A DNA stretch of 64,000 nucleotides from Micavibrio sp. UBA6212 (GTDB taxonomy: Bacteria > Pseudomonadota > Alphaproteobacteria > Micavibrionales > Micavibrionaceae), in NCBI GenBank assembly GCA_002421905.1, contig DISK01000007.1:25827-89826 (forward strand), given 5' to 3'. Numbering within the stretch: the first letter of the stretch is position 1; the number at the start of each line of letters is the position of its first letter. The notes below the pieces were generated by a model that did not search any database, had not been told where the DNA came from, and saw only the letters and a list, made by a program, of their open reading frames with translations. The translations under genes were made by a program, and so were the position numbers. This document shows positions 33,055 to 42,011 of this stretch, one piece after another.

Positions 33055-33975
33055 ATGCCACAACAACTTGGCGACTCAGGCTTTGCCGTTATTGATATCG
33101 GGTCGAACTCTGTCCGGATGGTTATTTATGATGTGTCCACACCCTATCCCACGCAAACATTCAATGAAAAGGTTTATTGCGCTTTGGGTCGTGATCTGGG
33201 GCGCACCGGTAGATTGAATCCTGACGGGATTTTGTCGGCGTTAAAAGCAATTCAGGGATATCAGTTCATTGCCGACTCTCAAAAAGTAGGGCGTGTTTGT
33301 GTTGTGGCAACGGCAGCAGTCAGAGATGCTCTCGATGGTGATGATTTTATCAAGCAGGTTAAAAAATTGACCGATCTTGATATTCGGGTTCTGAGTGGTG
33401 ATGAAGAAGCTACTTATGCTGCCGAAGGAGTGCTGGCACTCGATCCCAAGGCGAAAGGTGTGGTTGCTGATTTTGGCGGAGGATCTCTGGAATTGGCCTT
33501 GATTGAAAACGGGGTTGTTGGTTCGACGATCAGCTTGCCTTTGGGGGCATTCCGTATCCAGTCTATGGAGAGAGAAAATCAGGATCAGAAGATTATTGAG
33601 CTTCTTTTAGCTCATCAGGACAGCTTTGGCGCAAAACCGGCTCTTTATGGAATCGGGGGGTCATGGCGTGCTTTGGCTCAGGCACAAATGCAGGATATCG
33701 GTTCAAACCATGATATTCAGGGATATGCCATTCCGGCGAGTCTGTTGATCGAGTTCTGCCGAAAAATCGAAGATATGTCTGTTGAAGAGATTAAAGCGCA
33801 GTATAAACTTGAAGGACAGCGCGCAAATTTGGCGCCTGTTGCTTCCAAGGTCTTGCGTATTGTTTTGCAGGTTCTTGGGCCAAAAATCTTTGTAACATCG
33901 ACCGCAGGGGTCAGAGATGGGATGGTTCATGAATATCTTTCATCCCATCTTTCGTCAGAACCAAAAAAAGCGTAG
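33055..33975 (+). CDS. Ppx/GppA-type phosphatase
   Basis: 306 aa. ASKHA-fold motifs: FAVIDIGSNSVRMVIYDVS, VRVLSGDEEATYAAEGVLAL-like block with the catalytic Glu, and VVADFGGGSLELALIENG. It lacks the C-terminal HD-like extension found in long exopolyphosphatases, which is common for alphaproteobacterial members. It would hydrolyse polyphosphate or the gamma phosphate of pppGpp. It lies 39 nt after the adaptor gene and may share its transcript; a link to adhesion is not known. Confidence 0.92.
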   Translation: MPQQLGDSGFAVIDIGSNSVRMVIYDVSTPYPTQTFNEKVYCALGRDLGRTGRLNPDGILSALKAIQGYQFIADSQKVGRVCVVATAAVRDALDGDDFIKQVKKLTDLDIRVLSGDEEATYAAEGVLALDPKAKGVVADFGGGSLELALIENGVVGSTISLPLGAFRIQSMERENQDQKIIELLLAHQDSFGAKPALYGIGGSWRALAQAQMQDIGSNHDIQGYAIPASLLIEFCRKIEDMSVEEIKAQYKLEGQRANLAPVASKVLRIVLQVLGPKIFVTSTAGVRDGMVHEYLSSHLSSEPKKA

Positions 33976-33984
33976 AATGACAGG

Positions 33985-34920
33985 ATGAATATGACAGATG
34001 ATATGAACAAGGATCGGGAACCTTCTGACGAATACGAGCTGGATGAGCTTGTCTATGATGAAGAGGGTGAAGATGGCGATGAGGGCGATGAAGATGGTTC
34101 CTCCGGTAAAGGTGGTGGCGGCAAGTCTCCACGGCGTTATCGCGTGATGGTTGAACCTTTTCTTGATTTTGCCGATGATCCGACATTGTCTCCGGAAGAA
34201 AATGCCGAGCGTAAACTAAGGTTACTGGCCATCTCTCCTATTAGTATTCTTGTTCCCGGAGCGTCATCTTTTGCTTCGGAAAATGATCTTAGCCGGAAAT
34301 TATTTATGGTTGATGTCGGTCAAGCCAATGGCGAGGCTTCGGCTCGTGATATTGCCGATCCTGATTTTGTTGATAAACGGGATGCATTGCAACGCCAACG
34401 CCGGACGTTATTTGGGCTTCCGCATCCTTCTTTGGTTCTAAGTGGCGGGGTGGCGTTGGCCAGTTCGATGGTTGCGGCTTTTTCGGGATTTGCTTCAAGC
34501 GTTATTGGTAAATCCTCTCAGGACAAGTCAGCTAAAAAATCAGGAAGCCCAGAGAGCAAAAAAGCCAAGCTTTTGAATTTCTCTGCCGAGAAGGAAACGG
34601 CCTTTGGTAGCAGTAAAGATGATATGTTTGGTTCGGGTAAAGAGTATAATCCGGATAAACCTGATGCCCACTTAACAGAAGGTTCATCGGTGCAGAATTT
34701 TGGCGAGATGCTTGAGCATGTGACGGTTGAAACGGTTACGCAGAAGATCGAGGTAACCAGAACTGCGCTCAGCTTTGATAGTTTGGCGAGTTTTTTCAAC
34801 TATCTTTCTGAAAAAGCCAAGGCACCAGTGATGAAAGTCAAAATCAAAGAAGGGGGAAAGGCTGGATCAAACGTTGAAGGCCCAACCAGCCCTTGGCAAG
34901 ACCTCAATCCAACTCGCTAG
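33985..34920 (+). CDS. Unknown protein with acidic N-terminus
   Basis: 311 aa, no family recognised. The first 45 residues are very acidic with Gly (DELVYDEEGEDGDEGDEDGS). The following part (YRVMVEPFLDFADDPTLSPE, SPISILVPGASSFASENDLS) is globular, then one hydrophobic segment occurs at about 147-170 (LVLSGGVALASSMVAAFSGF), then a Lys/Ser-rich stretch and a helical end. It begins 9 nt after Ppx/GppA, in the same direction, so it is likely the last gene of the exporter operon. The hydrophobic part may be membrane-associated. Confidence 0.65.
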   Translation: MNMTDDMNKDREPSDEYELDELVYDEEGEDGDEGDEDGSSGKGGGGKSPRRYRVMVEPFLDFADDPTLSPEENAERKLRLLAISPISILVPGASSFASENDLSRKLFMVDVGQANGEASARDIADPDFVDKRDALQRQRRTLFGLPHPSLVLSGGVALASSMVAAFSGFASSVIGKSSQDKSAKKSGSPESKKAKLLNFSAEKETAFGSSKDDMFGSGKEYNPDKPDAHLTEGSSVQNFGEMLEHVTVETVTQKIEVTRTALSFDSLASFFNYLSEKAKAPVMKVKIKEGGKAGSNVEGPTSPWQDLNPTR

Positions 34921-34940
34921 TGTCCTATCCATCTATCTAT

Positions 34941-35573
34941 CTACTTTTTAAGAAACGATAGTGCTTGGCCTGCTTGTCTGGCCATTCTCTTTTCGCTCTG
35001 TTTTAGAGCCTCTTGAAACACGATTGATTGTTCAGGAGTAAAGATAATGCCGCTATATTTCATAGACTGTAAAAACTCCGATGCCGATATGCTCACCTCG
35101 GAAAATTTCATTCCCGAAATTCTTCCACTCTCCATTTCCGGGGTCATTATTTTCAGCTCAGCCCGTGAGATTGCAGCGCCATTAAAAATCATTTCCAGTC
35201 GTATATTTTTGGAGCCCGCCTCTGTTTTTAACTGAAATCCACCTTTATCAATCAGTGCATCAAGAAAGGGTACATCGTGTATGTTGAATGCTCTGGCTGA
35301 TCCAGCAAGTGCAGTTGCTTGCAGGCTTATTTGGTGGCGCATAATTGCAGTGATGAGTGAGGATGCCGTAAGATTGGATGGTTCTGTATATGCTCCTGTT
35401 GGCGAGTATGCGTATTGGCGTAGTTGATCTTTCCGAAATACATACTTACCGGAGTTTTGGCCCGTTACGATGTGGAAGGCCTCACCGGATAATATATGGT
35501 GTATAATTTCTACATCAGTTCCACGATATCTGTGATCTAGATTTTGATGAGCAAAAAATGACTTGTTTTCCAA
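34941..35573 (-). CDS. Unknown cytoplasmic protein
   Basis: 210 aa, no family recognised, no signal or membrane segment. Features: a His-rich start (FFAHQNLDHRYRGTDVEIIH), a middle with ASSLITAIMRHQISLQATAL, and a helical basic end (QEALKQSEKRMARQAGQALS). It converges on the gene ending at 34920 with a 20-nt gap. Its own promoter would lie beside the terminator of rpsA. Confidence 0.55.
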   Translation of the reverse strand: MENKSFFAHQNLDHRYRGTDVEIIHHILSGEAFHIVTGQNSGKYVFRKDQLRQYAYSPTGAYTEPSNLTASSLITAIMRHQISLQATALAGSARAFNIHDVPFLDALIDKGGFQLKTEAGSKNIRLEMIFNGAAISRAELKIMTPEMESGRISGMKFSEVSISASEFLQSMKYSGIIFTPEQSIVFQEALKQSEKRMARQAGQALSFLKK

Positions 35574-35634
35574 AGGGTTTATGCCTCTCTCTTATGTATT
35601 GGTAGTTCTAAACTCTTCCCCAATCACTCGTCAA

Positions 35635-35668
35635 TAAAAAAACAGCCAGAAGCTATCCGGCTGTTTTT
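35635..35668 (-). terminator. rpsA terminator
   Basis: AACAGCC (35641-35647) and GGCTGTT (35659-35665) with A- and T-tracts on both sides. It lies 24 nt after the rpsA stop on the minus strand. Confidence 0.85.
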
Positions 35669-35691
35669 CATGAATTTCATTTGAGTATTGC

Positions 35692-37404
35692 CTATTCGGC
35701 TTTACCTTCTTTTTTCAAAGCGGCGCCCAGAATATCACCCAAAGATGCACCGGATTCGGTTGAGCCGAATTCAGCCATAGCAGCTTTGTCTTCGTCGATC
35801 TCGCGTTGTTTGATCGACAGATTCAAGTGATGTTTCTTGGCATCAACACCGGTGATTTTGGCATCGACTTTTTCACCAACAGCAAAACGGTCAGGGCGTT
35901 GTTCGGAACGTTCACGAGAAAGATCCGCGCGTTTGATAGTTCCTTTAACGGTTTCGTTAACGGAAACTTCAATACCCTTGTCGTTAACCTCGATAACAGT
36001 ACAAGTCACAACCTGACCTTTGGCCAGACCAGACATGGCACCAGCCATCGGGTCATTCATCATTTGCTTGATACCCAAAGCGATACGTTCTTTATCGGCG
36101 TCAATGTCCAGAATGCGGACTTTAACCATGTCACCTTTTTTGTATGCCTTCAAAGCATCTTCAGTGGCATCTTCCCAAGAAACGTCGGACAGGTGAACCA
36201 TACCATCGATGTCGCCTGGCATACCAACAAACAGGCCGAATTCAGTGATGTTGCGAATTTCGCCTTCCATCTCTTCTCCGGACTTATGGTTGGCTGCAAA
36301 AGCAGACCATGGGTTTTCCTGAGTTTGTTTCATACCCAAAGAAATACGGCGTTTGTCCATATCGATCTCCAGAACTTCAACTTCAACCGCTTGATCAGGG
36401 GTGACGATTTTGTTCGGGTGAACGTTTTTCTTGGTCCATGACATTTCCGATACGTGTACCAAACCTTCGATACCTGGTTCCAATTCAACAAACGCACCGT
36501 AATCGGTGATGTTGGTGATTTTCCCGGTTGTGCGAAGACCCTTGGTGTATTTTCCACTGACTTCTGACCATGGGTCGGATTCCAGTTGTTTCATACCCAA
36601 AGAAATACGCTGGTTTTCTTCGTTGTAACGGATGATCTGAACTTCGATGGTTTGACCAACGCTCAGAACTTCGGAAGGATGGTTGACACGTTTCCATGAA
36701 ATGTCGGTAACGTGCAACAAACCGTCCACACCGCCGAGATCAATAAACGCACCGTAATCGGTGATGTTCTTGACGATACCTTCAACGATTGAACCTTCGC
36801 GGAGTTGTTCCATCAATTCTGAACGGGCCTCTTCGCGGCTCTCTTCGAGAATTGCACGACGTGATACAACGATGTTTCCACGTGCGCGGTCCATTTTCAG
36901 GATCATGAATGGTTGCGGGGTTCCCATTAATGGCGAAATGTCACGAACAGGACGGATGTCAACTTGTGAACCGGGCAAGAATGCAACGGCTCCACCCAGA
37001 TCAACAGTGAAACCACCTTTGACACGGGAGAAAATAACGCCGGTAACGCGTTCTTTTGCTTCACAGGATCTTTCAAGGACAGTCCAGACTTCTTCACGAC
37101 GTGCTTTCTCGCGGGAAAGTACGGTGTATCCGTCTTTGTCTTCCATACGTTCGACGAATACTTCAACAGTATCGCCAATGCGGACTTCAGGATCTTGACC
37201 TGGCATACCGAATTCACGTTTGGAAATACGGCCTTCGGATTTCAATCCGACATCAACGATCACTGTATCATCAGTGATGCCAACGATCCGGCCATTCAAA
37301 ACTTGTCCAGTAAATTTTGTTTGCGGTTTTAGTGTTTGTGCGAGAAGAGCTGCAAACTCGTTCGATTCTTCGCGGTCTAGTATGTTAGAGGCTGCGTGTG
37401 CCAT
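35692..37404 (-). CDS. rpsA: 30S ribosomal protein S1
   Basis: 570 aa with six S1 RNA-binding domains, the full number. Repeats are recognisable as GTIKRADLS-, DYGAFIDLGGVDGLLHVTDI-, DYGAFVELEPGIEGLVHVSE- and EFGLFVGMPGDIDGMVHLSD-type strands. S1 binds mRNA leaders on the small subunit and unfolds structured mRNA. It lies downstream of cmk in the same direction, the usual alphaproteobacterial order, with a 197-nt gap that probably holds its own promoter. Confidence 0.98.
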   Translation of the reverse strand: MAHAASNILDREESNEFAALLAQTLKPQTKFTGQVLNGRIVGITDDTVIVDVGLKSEGRISKREFGMPGQDPEVRIGDTVEVFVERMEDKDGYTVLSREKARREEVWTVLERSCEAKERVTGVIFSRVKGGFTVDLGGAVAFLPGSQVDIRPVRDISPLMGTPQPFMILKMDRARGNIVVSRRAILEESREEARSELMEQLREGSIVEGIVKNITDYGAFIDLGGVDGLLHVTDISWKRVNHPSEVLSVGQTIEVQIIRYNEENQRISLGMKQLESDPWSEVSGKYTKGLRTTGKITNITDYGAFVELEPGIEGLVHVSEMSWTKKNVHPNKIVTPDQAVEVEVLEIDMDKRRISLGMKQTQENPWSAFAANHKSGEEMEGEIRNITEFGLFVGMPGDIDGMVHLSDVSWEDATEDALKAYKKGDMVKVRILDIDADKERIALGIKQMMNDPMAGAMSGLAKGQVVTCTVIEVNDKGIEVSVNETVKGTIKRADLSRERSEQRPDRFAVGEKVDAKITGVDAKKHHLNLSIKQREIDEDKAAMAEFGSTESGASLGDILGAALKKEGKAE

Positions 37405-37601
37405 AGTTTGTTTTCCTTTCAGGAAATAGAAATATGTCCCAAAGGCCAGAGGATAAGGTCAGGGAAACCCCCAAGCTTTCGTACCCGATAGAACAGGCGG
37501 ACTCATACGTTAAATAGCAATTTCATGCAAGAGAAAAGGCAGATTTGCGCAATTTTTCCATAATTTTACCCTTAGGGAGACTTTCTGTGCTGGAAAGTAT
37601 C

Positions 37602-38264
37602 CTAAGCCAGTTTTTCCTTGATGAGGTCGCATGCCTTTTCAAATACGGCATCTGCAGTTAAGTCGGAAGTGTCCAGAATAATCGCATCTTTTGCTGCGTG
37701 CGCTGGAGCGATAGAGCGGTTTCTATCGCGCGAATCCCGATTTTTCATATCCATCAAGACGGCCTCATAGGTGGTATCAATTCCTTTGGATAGCAATTCT
37801 TTGGTTCTGCGCTGTGCTCGAACTTCAGGAGAGGCTGTTATAAAGAATTTTATGGTTGCATCCGGACATATGACCGTTCCAATATCCCGACCATCCAATA
37901 TAGAGCCCGCCCATGGTTTTAGATCCGGTTTATGGGGGGGGTGCTGAGCAAATTGTCGCTGTGTGTCTTTGAGAATTTCACGAACTTCCGGTATTTGTGA
38001 TGATCGGGACGTGGCTTCGGCCACGACATCGTTTCGTAATGCCTGATCTTCCAGCATTTCCCAGGATAAATGATCGCGGACATAGATCGCTGAGGCTACG
38101 GCATCTTCCGGAGAATCGGGGTTTTTGCCCTGATCCAGAATATGTTTCGCGACGGCTCTATAAAGTGCGCCTGTGTCGAGATAGGAAAGGTGGAAATGTT
38201 CGGCCAATCGGCGGGCAATGGTTCCCTTACCGCTAGCCGATGGACCGTCAATGGCGATGTTCAT
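37602..38264 (-). CDS. cmk: Cytidylate kinase
   Basis: 220 aa from the ATG at 38264; the frame is open further to 38360 but the family starts at MNIAIDGPSASGKGTIARRL. It phosphorylates CMP and dCMP. The P-loop GPSASGKGT, DTGALYRAVAKHI, the CMP-binding GSILDGRDIGTVICPDATIK and RDSRDRNRSIAPAHAAKDAI are all present. It is the gene upstream of rpsA. In most alphaproteobacteria aroA precedes it; here an unrelated plus-strand gene lies between them. Confidence 0.96.
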   Translation of the reverse strand: MNIAIDGPSASGKGTIARRLAEHFHLSYLDTGALYRAVAKHILDQGKNPDSPEDAVASAIYVRDHLSWEMLEDQALRNDVVAEATSRSSQIPEVREILKDTQRQFAQHPPHKPDLKPWAGSILDGRDIGTVICPDATIKFFITASPEVRAQRRTKELLSKGIDTTYEAVLMDMKNRDSRDRNRSIAPAHAAKDAIILDTSDLTADAVFEKACDLIKEKLA

Positions 38265-38453
38265 AAAGATAGACATGGAGATGTATATACACTCGTTTAT
38301 GGCTCTTGTGTATAGCCTGTTATATGAAGTTGTATTTTGAAAAATAAATGAAATTGACATTATGGAACTAGTGGTGCAAGTTCAAAGAAATAAAAAACTG
38401 CACATAAGCAGATGAAAATATAAAAAAATATAAATAAACAGGGAGAGTTGTTC

Positions 38454-39500
38454 TTGGCAGTCTCGGATCTATCAATATTACATGCTTTTCGTTCGGTAGC
38501 CGCATGCGGCGCGTCGGTGTTGTTTATGCATTTCGGCATGTCAACAGTGTTGGCAGCTACGATTTCAGATGAGAAACCGGATAAAACCTCTCAGGCAGAA
38601 ATTAAACCTTTGAAATGGGGTAAAGGGTGGCAACATGCTACGTTAAGCGCGCTGATTATTGATAAAGGCCCTGCGCAAAAACCTGAATTGGAAAGAGTTC
38701 AGTCAAAAAACGCCGATGTTTTAATTCCCCCTGCGTCTCTCGCGAAATTGATGAGTGCTTATGTTGTTTTTGATGCGATCCGCAATGGTGAGATTGGTCT
38801 GGATACAGAAATCAGGAAACCAAGAGAGGCAAACAATCTTATCTTTAGCGGGTTTGCCAGACTGCCCAAAGGTGTGGGGAGCTTTACTGTGCGTGAAGCT
38901 CTGACTGGGATGTTACTGCAATCAAACAATATTCTGACTTATTCTTTGGCGGTCGCGGTCGCTGGTAGTGAGGCAGCGTTTGTCAAACGAATGAATGATA
39001 AAGCCCAAGAACTTGAATTACATCACACTATATTTTTGAATTCGACTGGTCTTCCTGTTATGCCGCATTATCCAAGTAATAAAGATCGTCTAGATTCCGT
39101 GAGTACAGTGTCCGAGATCAGTCAGTTGGCCTTGCGTCTTTATCATGATTTCCAAGAGGAAGAATTTCAAGAAATTATGCGGAGCAAGAAGGCTACCCTT
39201 GATGACAGACCTTTGCGCATTGGTCTGAGTAGCACCACCAAGATTGGCCTTGACGGGTATGTGCTTGGGAAAAGCGGTTATCTTGGTGGGTGCAGCAATG
39301 GGGTAGCGATGATTGATACAGATAATGACCAGAAGCCTGATGCAGTGATTGGTGTTATTTGTGCGAGCAACAGAGGTCAGCGGGACAAGATTTTCCGTCG
39401 CTTGAATAAAAAAGTTCAAAGTGAAGAGGTGCAGCAGGTCGCCGAGCTTAATAGACGGGACTATCAATATTCGCGCCAATCTCCCTCATTAGTTCAATAA
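38454..39500 (+). CDS. D-alanyl-D-alanine carboxypeptidase (S11, low-molecular-mass PBP)
   Basis: About 348 aa from a TTG at 38454, 6 nt after GGGAGAG; a TTG at 38448 directly abuts the site and is less likely. A signal peptide covers about 1-34. Active-site motifs: PPASLAKLMSAYVVFDAI (S-x-x-K), LLQSNNILTYSLAVAVAG (S-x-N) and GKSGYLGGCSNG in place of the usual K-T-G (Thr to Ser, conservative). It trims terminal D-Ala from peptidoglycan stem peptides in the periplasm. It is inserted against the direction of aroA and cmk, and its 3' end overlaps the 3' end of aroA by 53 nt. Confidence 0.88.
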   Translation: MAVSDLSILHAFRSVAACGASVLFMHFGMSTVLAATISDEKPDKTSQAEIKPLKWGKGWQHATLSALIIDKGPAQKPELERVQSKNADVLIPPASLAKLMSAYVVFDAIRNGEIGLDTEIRKPREANNLIFSGFARLPKGVGSFTVREALTGMLLQSNNILTYSLAVAVAGSEAAFVKRMNDKAQELELHHTIFLNSTGLPVMPHYPSNKDRLDSVSTVSEISQLALRLYHDFQEEEFQEIMRSKKATLDDRPLRIGLSSTTKIGLDGYVLGKSGYLGGCSNGVAMIDTDNDQKPDAVIGVICASNRGQRDKIFRRLNKKVQSEEVQQVAELNRRDYQYSRQSPSLVQ

Positions 39501-40818
39501 AGTTTGGAAAGCTGGTCTTGATCGGCGAGCTGTCGTCAATTGAAACCGGCTCTTGTGTTGCTGTTCCCAGAACCAGAAAGCTCATGGCGATCCGGTGATC
39601 CAGTGCGGTTTCGATCATGGCTCCACCTTTGGGTGGTTTGCCAGTTCCGTGAATGGTTAACCAGTCTTCGCCCATTTCCAATTCGACGCCACAGGCTTTT
39701 AATCCATTGGCAACCATCAGCAACCGATCACTTTCTTTGACGCGTAGTTCTGCGAGGTCGGTCATCTTTGTTGTGCCTTCGGCACAGGCGGCGGCCATTG
39801 CCAGAATGGGAAACTCATCAATCATACTTGGGACGCGCTCGGGCGGAACGGTAATGCCTTTTAACGGTTTTGTTGATTTGATAACGAGCGTTGCAATCGG
39901 TTCACTTGCTTCGATCTTCTGGTTTTCAAAAGTAATTTCGGCACCCATTTCAATCAGGGTGTCATATAATCCGGTTCTGCGCGGGTTCATGCCGATGCGG
40001 TGCAATTTGATTTCTGATCCCGGATTAATCAGGGCCGCCACAACGGGAAATGCTGCAGAGCTTGGGTCGGATGGGACATCAACAGCGCATCCCAGCAAAG
40101 CTTGACCGCCAGTGATCGAGATTGCATCTGCGCCATCTTCTGTTTTCTCAACGGTGACATTCACACCGAAATGGCGCAGCATATTCTCGCTGTGATCGCG
40201 GGTGGGGTGGCTTTCAATGACGGTTGTTGTGCCACGGGCATTAAGGCCTGCCAAAATGATGGCTGATTTTACCTGTGCCGAGGCAACGGGTAATTTATAG
40301 GTGATGGCTTTGGCGTTGTCTGTGCCGCGGATGGCCAAAGGCAGACGCCCCCCTGCCCGGGAAAGAAAGCTTGCACCCATTTGCTCTAACGGGGTAATGA
40401 CGCGCCCCATGGGGCGTTTAATCAGTGATTTATCGCCGGTAAAGCATACGGTCATCGGGTGGGCCGCAACAATCCCCAGTAACAATCTCGTGGAGGTTCC
40501 AGAATTTCCCATCTCGAGAACTGCGGAAGGTTCTTCCAGATTGCCGACACCTTGACCAAAACATCTCCATAACCCGTCATCACCTTTGGTGATGTTGGCA
40601 CCCATGGCACGCATTGCGGTGGCAGTGTTATAGACGTCTTCGCCCTCGAGAAGGCCGGAGATCATAGTCTCGCCTTCAGCCAGTGCGCCGAACATTAACG
40701 CCCGGTGCGACATGGATTTATCTCCCGGAATGCGGGCGGACCCGTTTAACGGGCCGGACTTTTTCGACGTCAGGGAGGAAGTGTAAAAATTTTTTTCTTG
40801 TGCAAATTCTAATGTCAT
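39448..40818 (-). CDS. aroA: 3-phosphoshikimate 1-carboxyvinyltransferase (EPSP synthase)
   Basis: 456 aa. It joins shikimate-3-phosphate and PEP, step six of the shikimate pathway. Motifs: RIPGDKSMSHRALMFGALAE, LEMGNSGTSTRLLLGIVAAH, VPSDPSSAAFPVVAALIN and the RVKESDRLLMVANGLKACGV region. The pattern is that of class II-type enzymes of alphaproteobacteria. The C-terminus overlaps the convergent carboxypeptidase gene by 53 nt. Confidence 0.97.
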   Translation of the reverse strand: MTLEFAQEKNFYTSSLTSKKSGPLNGSARIPGDKSMSHRALMFGALAEGETMISGLLEGEDVYNTATAMRAMGANITKGDDGLWRCFGQGVGNLEEPSAVLEMGNSGTSTRLLLGIVAAHPMTVCFTGDKSLIKRPMGRVITPLEQMGASFLSRAGGRLPLAIRGTDNAKAITYKLPVASAQVKSAIILAGLNARGTTTVIESHPTRDHSENMLRHFGVNVTVEKTEDGADAISITGGQALLGCAVDVPSDPSSAAFPVVAALINPGSEIKLHRIGMNPRRTGLYDTLIEMGAEITFENQKIEASEPIATLVIKSTKPLKGITVPPERVPSMIDEFPILAMAAACAEGTTKMTDLAELRVKESDRLLMVANGLKACGVELEMGEDWLTIHGTGKPPKGGAMIETALDHRIAMSFLVLGTATQEPVSIDDSSPIKTSFPNFIELMREIGANIDSPVY

Positions 40819-40833
40819 AGGGACAGTTTAGAA

Positions 40834-41322
40834 TTATTTGCACCTATAGACAAGGCTGTCTGATGAGCAGGCTTTTGGTTTTTCGACTTCTTTTTCTTTG
40901 GTGGGAAGAATCGGGTTCTCAAAAAAGCTGACACTAACATCACCAAAATGTTTGAGCATAGAATTATAGAACTCGAGAACCAATTGGCTCGTGGTTTTTT
41001 CTTCAGCCTTTGGGGCGGTCTTGATGATGCCATTGTGAATCTCGGTAAATTTCTTGCCAAACAAGTATCCCATTGGCCCCAATGTCCCTTTTTGCGGTTG
41101 GTCTTGCAGAGTTGCTGCGGCAGCGCGTTTACCTTCTACACATTCAGGAATTTCGGTTATTTTGTCGCTTGGACGAATTTCTGCCAATAACGGAATCATA
41201 ATTGGTTTGGTTTGCTCGACCTCTATGCAGTTATACCCATCTGTAAAACGGGTCGTTGCACATCCCGCCAGAGATGCAACCAGAAAGGCTGTACTAAGTT
41301 TTTTTGCGGAGCTTATAAACAT
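40834..41322 (-). CDS. Putative lipoprotein, unknown
   Basis: 162 aa from the ATG at 41322. A lipoprotein signal with lipobox SLAGC at about residue 20 is followed by a region of mixed composition (RFTDGYNCIEVEQTKPIMIP) containing four further Cys, of which the last two are near the C-terminus (ACSSDSLVYRCK). No family recognised. It lies 15 nt upstream of aroA in the same direction and may be co-transcribed with it, and just downstream of the L,D-transpeptidase. Confidence 0.7.
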   Translation of the reverse strand: MFISSAKKLSTAFLVASLAGCATTRFTDGYNCIEVEQTKPIMIPLLAEIRPSDKITEIPECVEGKRAAAATLQDQPQKGTLGPMGYLFGKKFTEIHNGIIKTAPKAEEKTTSQLVLEFYNSMLKHFGDVSVSFFENPILPTKEKEVEKPKACSSDSLVYRCK

Positions 41323-41354
41323 AGGCGACAATCTACCTTATTGAATGCATTATG

Positions 41355-41939
41355 TCAATCATTTTCCAAATGGAAGCTTTGGAGTGCCTTGTCCATATCC
41401 ATTTCCTTTTCGGGCATGACAAACAGGAACGAGGCCTTTTGTGCATTGGCTACGTTGTTATAGATTTGTCTGAAGTCCGAAGGGACAATATTGATACAGC
41501 CGCTTGAAACTCTAAAGCTGTCAGATGGGGTTGTTCCTCTTTTGGAGAGGAGTTTTCGGCGGATTGGCCCTGTTTCGTGGATAAGATAGGCCTCTCGTCC
41601 TACTCTATAATACTGAATATCTTCTCCATTGAGGTAGGCTCTGAGTTCAAAAATTCCGGCAGGCGTGGCCTCTTTATGGTCTGTTATAGTGTCCCCTTTG
41701 TGCTTTCCGGATATAGCTGGGGCAGTCATGATGATCTCACCATTCTTCACATATTTTAGAATGGCGGCTTGTTCATTTAACAAATAAACTTCTGTAATGC
41801 CTTTTTCTTTCAACCCATCTATAGCTTGTTGCTCCTTTGCAGAAAGGATACTGTCTTGATTGGCGCTGGCGAGGCTACTGGCCGCCATAAAAATCATGGA
41901 CATTGTTACAGAGCGGATAGTGTTATTCAACTGATTCAT
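41355..41939 (-). CDS. L,D-transpeptidase (YkuD domain)
   Basis: 194 aa with a signal peptide (cut near SLASA, about 26). The YkuD domain has EATPAGIFELRAYLNG, the His in YLIHETGPIRRKLLSKRGTT and the Cys nucleophile in SDSFRVSSGCINIVPSDF (usual S-H-G-C, here S-S-G-C). It would make 3-3 cross-links in peptidoglycan or attach proteins to it, in the periplasm. The missing His before Gly-Cys is a variation also seen in some active members. A peptidoglycan role fits the nearby carboxypeptidase. Confidence 0.85.
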   Translation of the reverse strand: MNQLNNTIRSVTMSMIFMAASSLASANQDSILSAKEQQAIDGLKEKGITEVYLLNEQAAILKYVKNGEIIMTAPAISGKHKGDTITDHKEATPAGIFELRAYLNGEDIQYYRVGREAYLIHETGPIRRKLLSKRGTTPSDSFRVSSGCINIVPSDFRQIYNNVANAQKASFLFVMPEKEMDMDKALQSFHLEND

Positions 41940-41958
41940 ATTTCGAACTCCGGCCTTT

Positions 41959-41983
41959 GAAAAAACCGACCTTTCGGTCGGCT
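41959..41983 (-). terminator. Terminator of the Gly/Asn-rich secreted protein gene
   Basis: On the minus strand GCCGACC and GGTCGG with a GAAA loop, followed by TTTTTT. It lies 29 nt after the stop at 42012. Confidence 0.85.
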
Positions 41984-42011
41984 TAATCGCATCTTTAAAA
42001 AACTAAAAACA

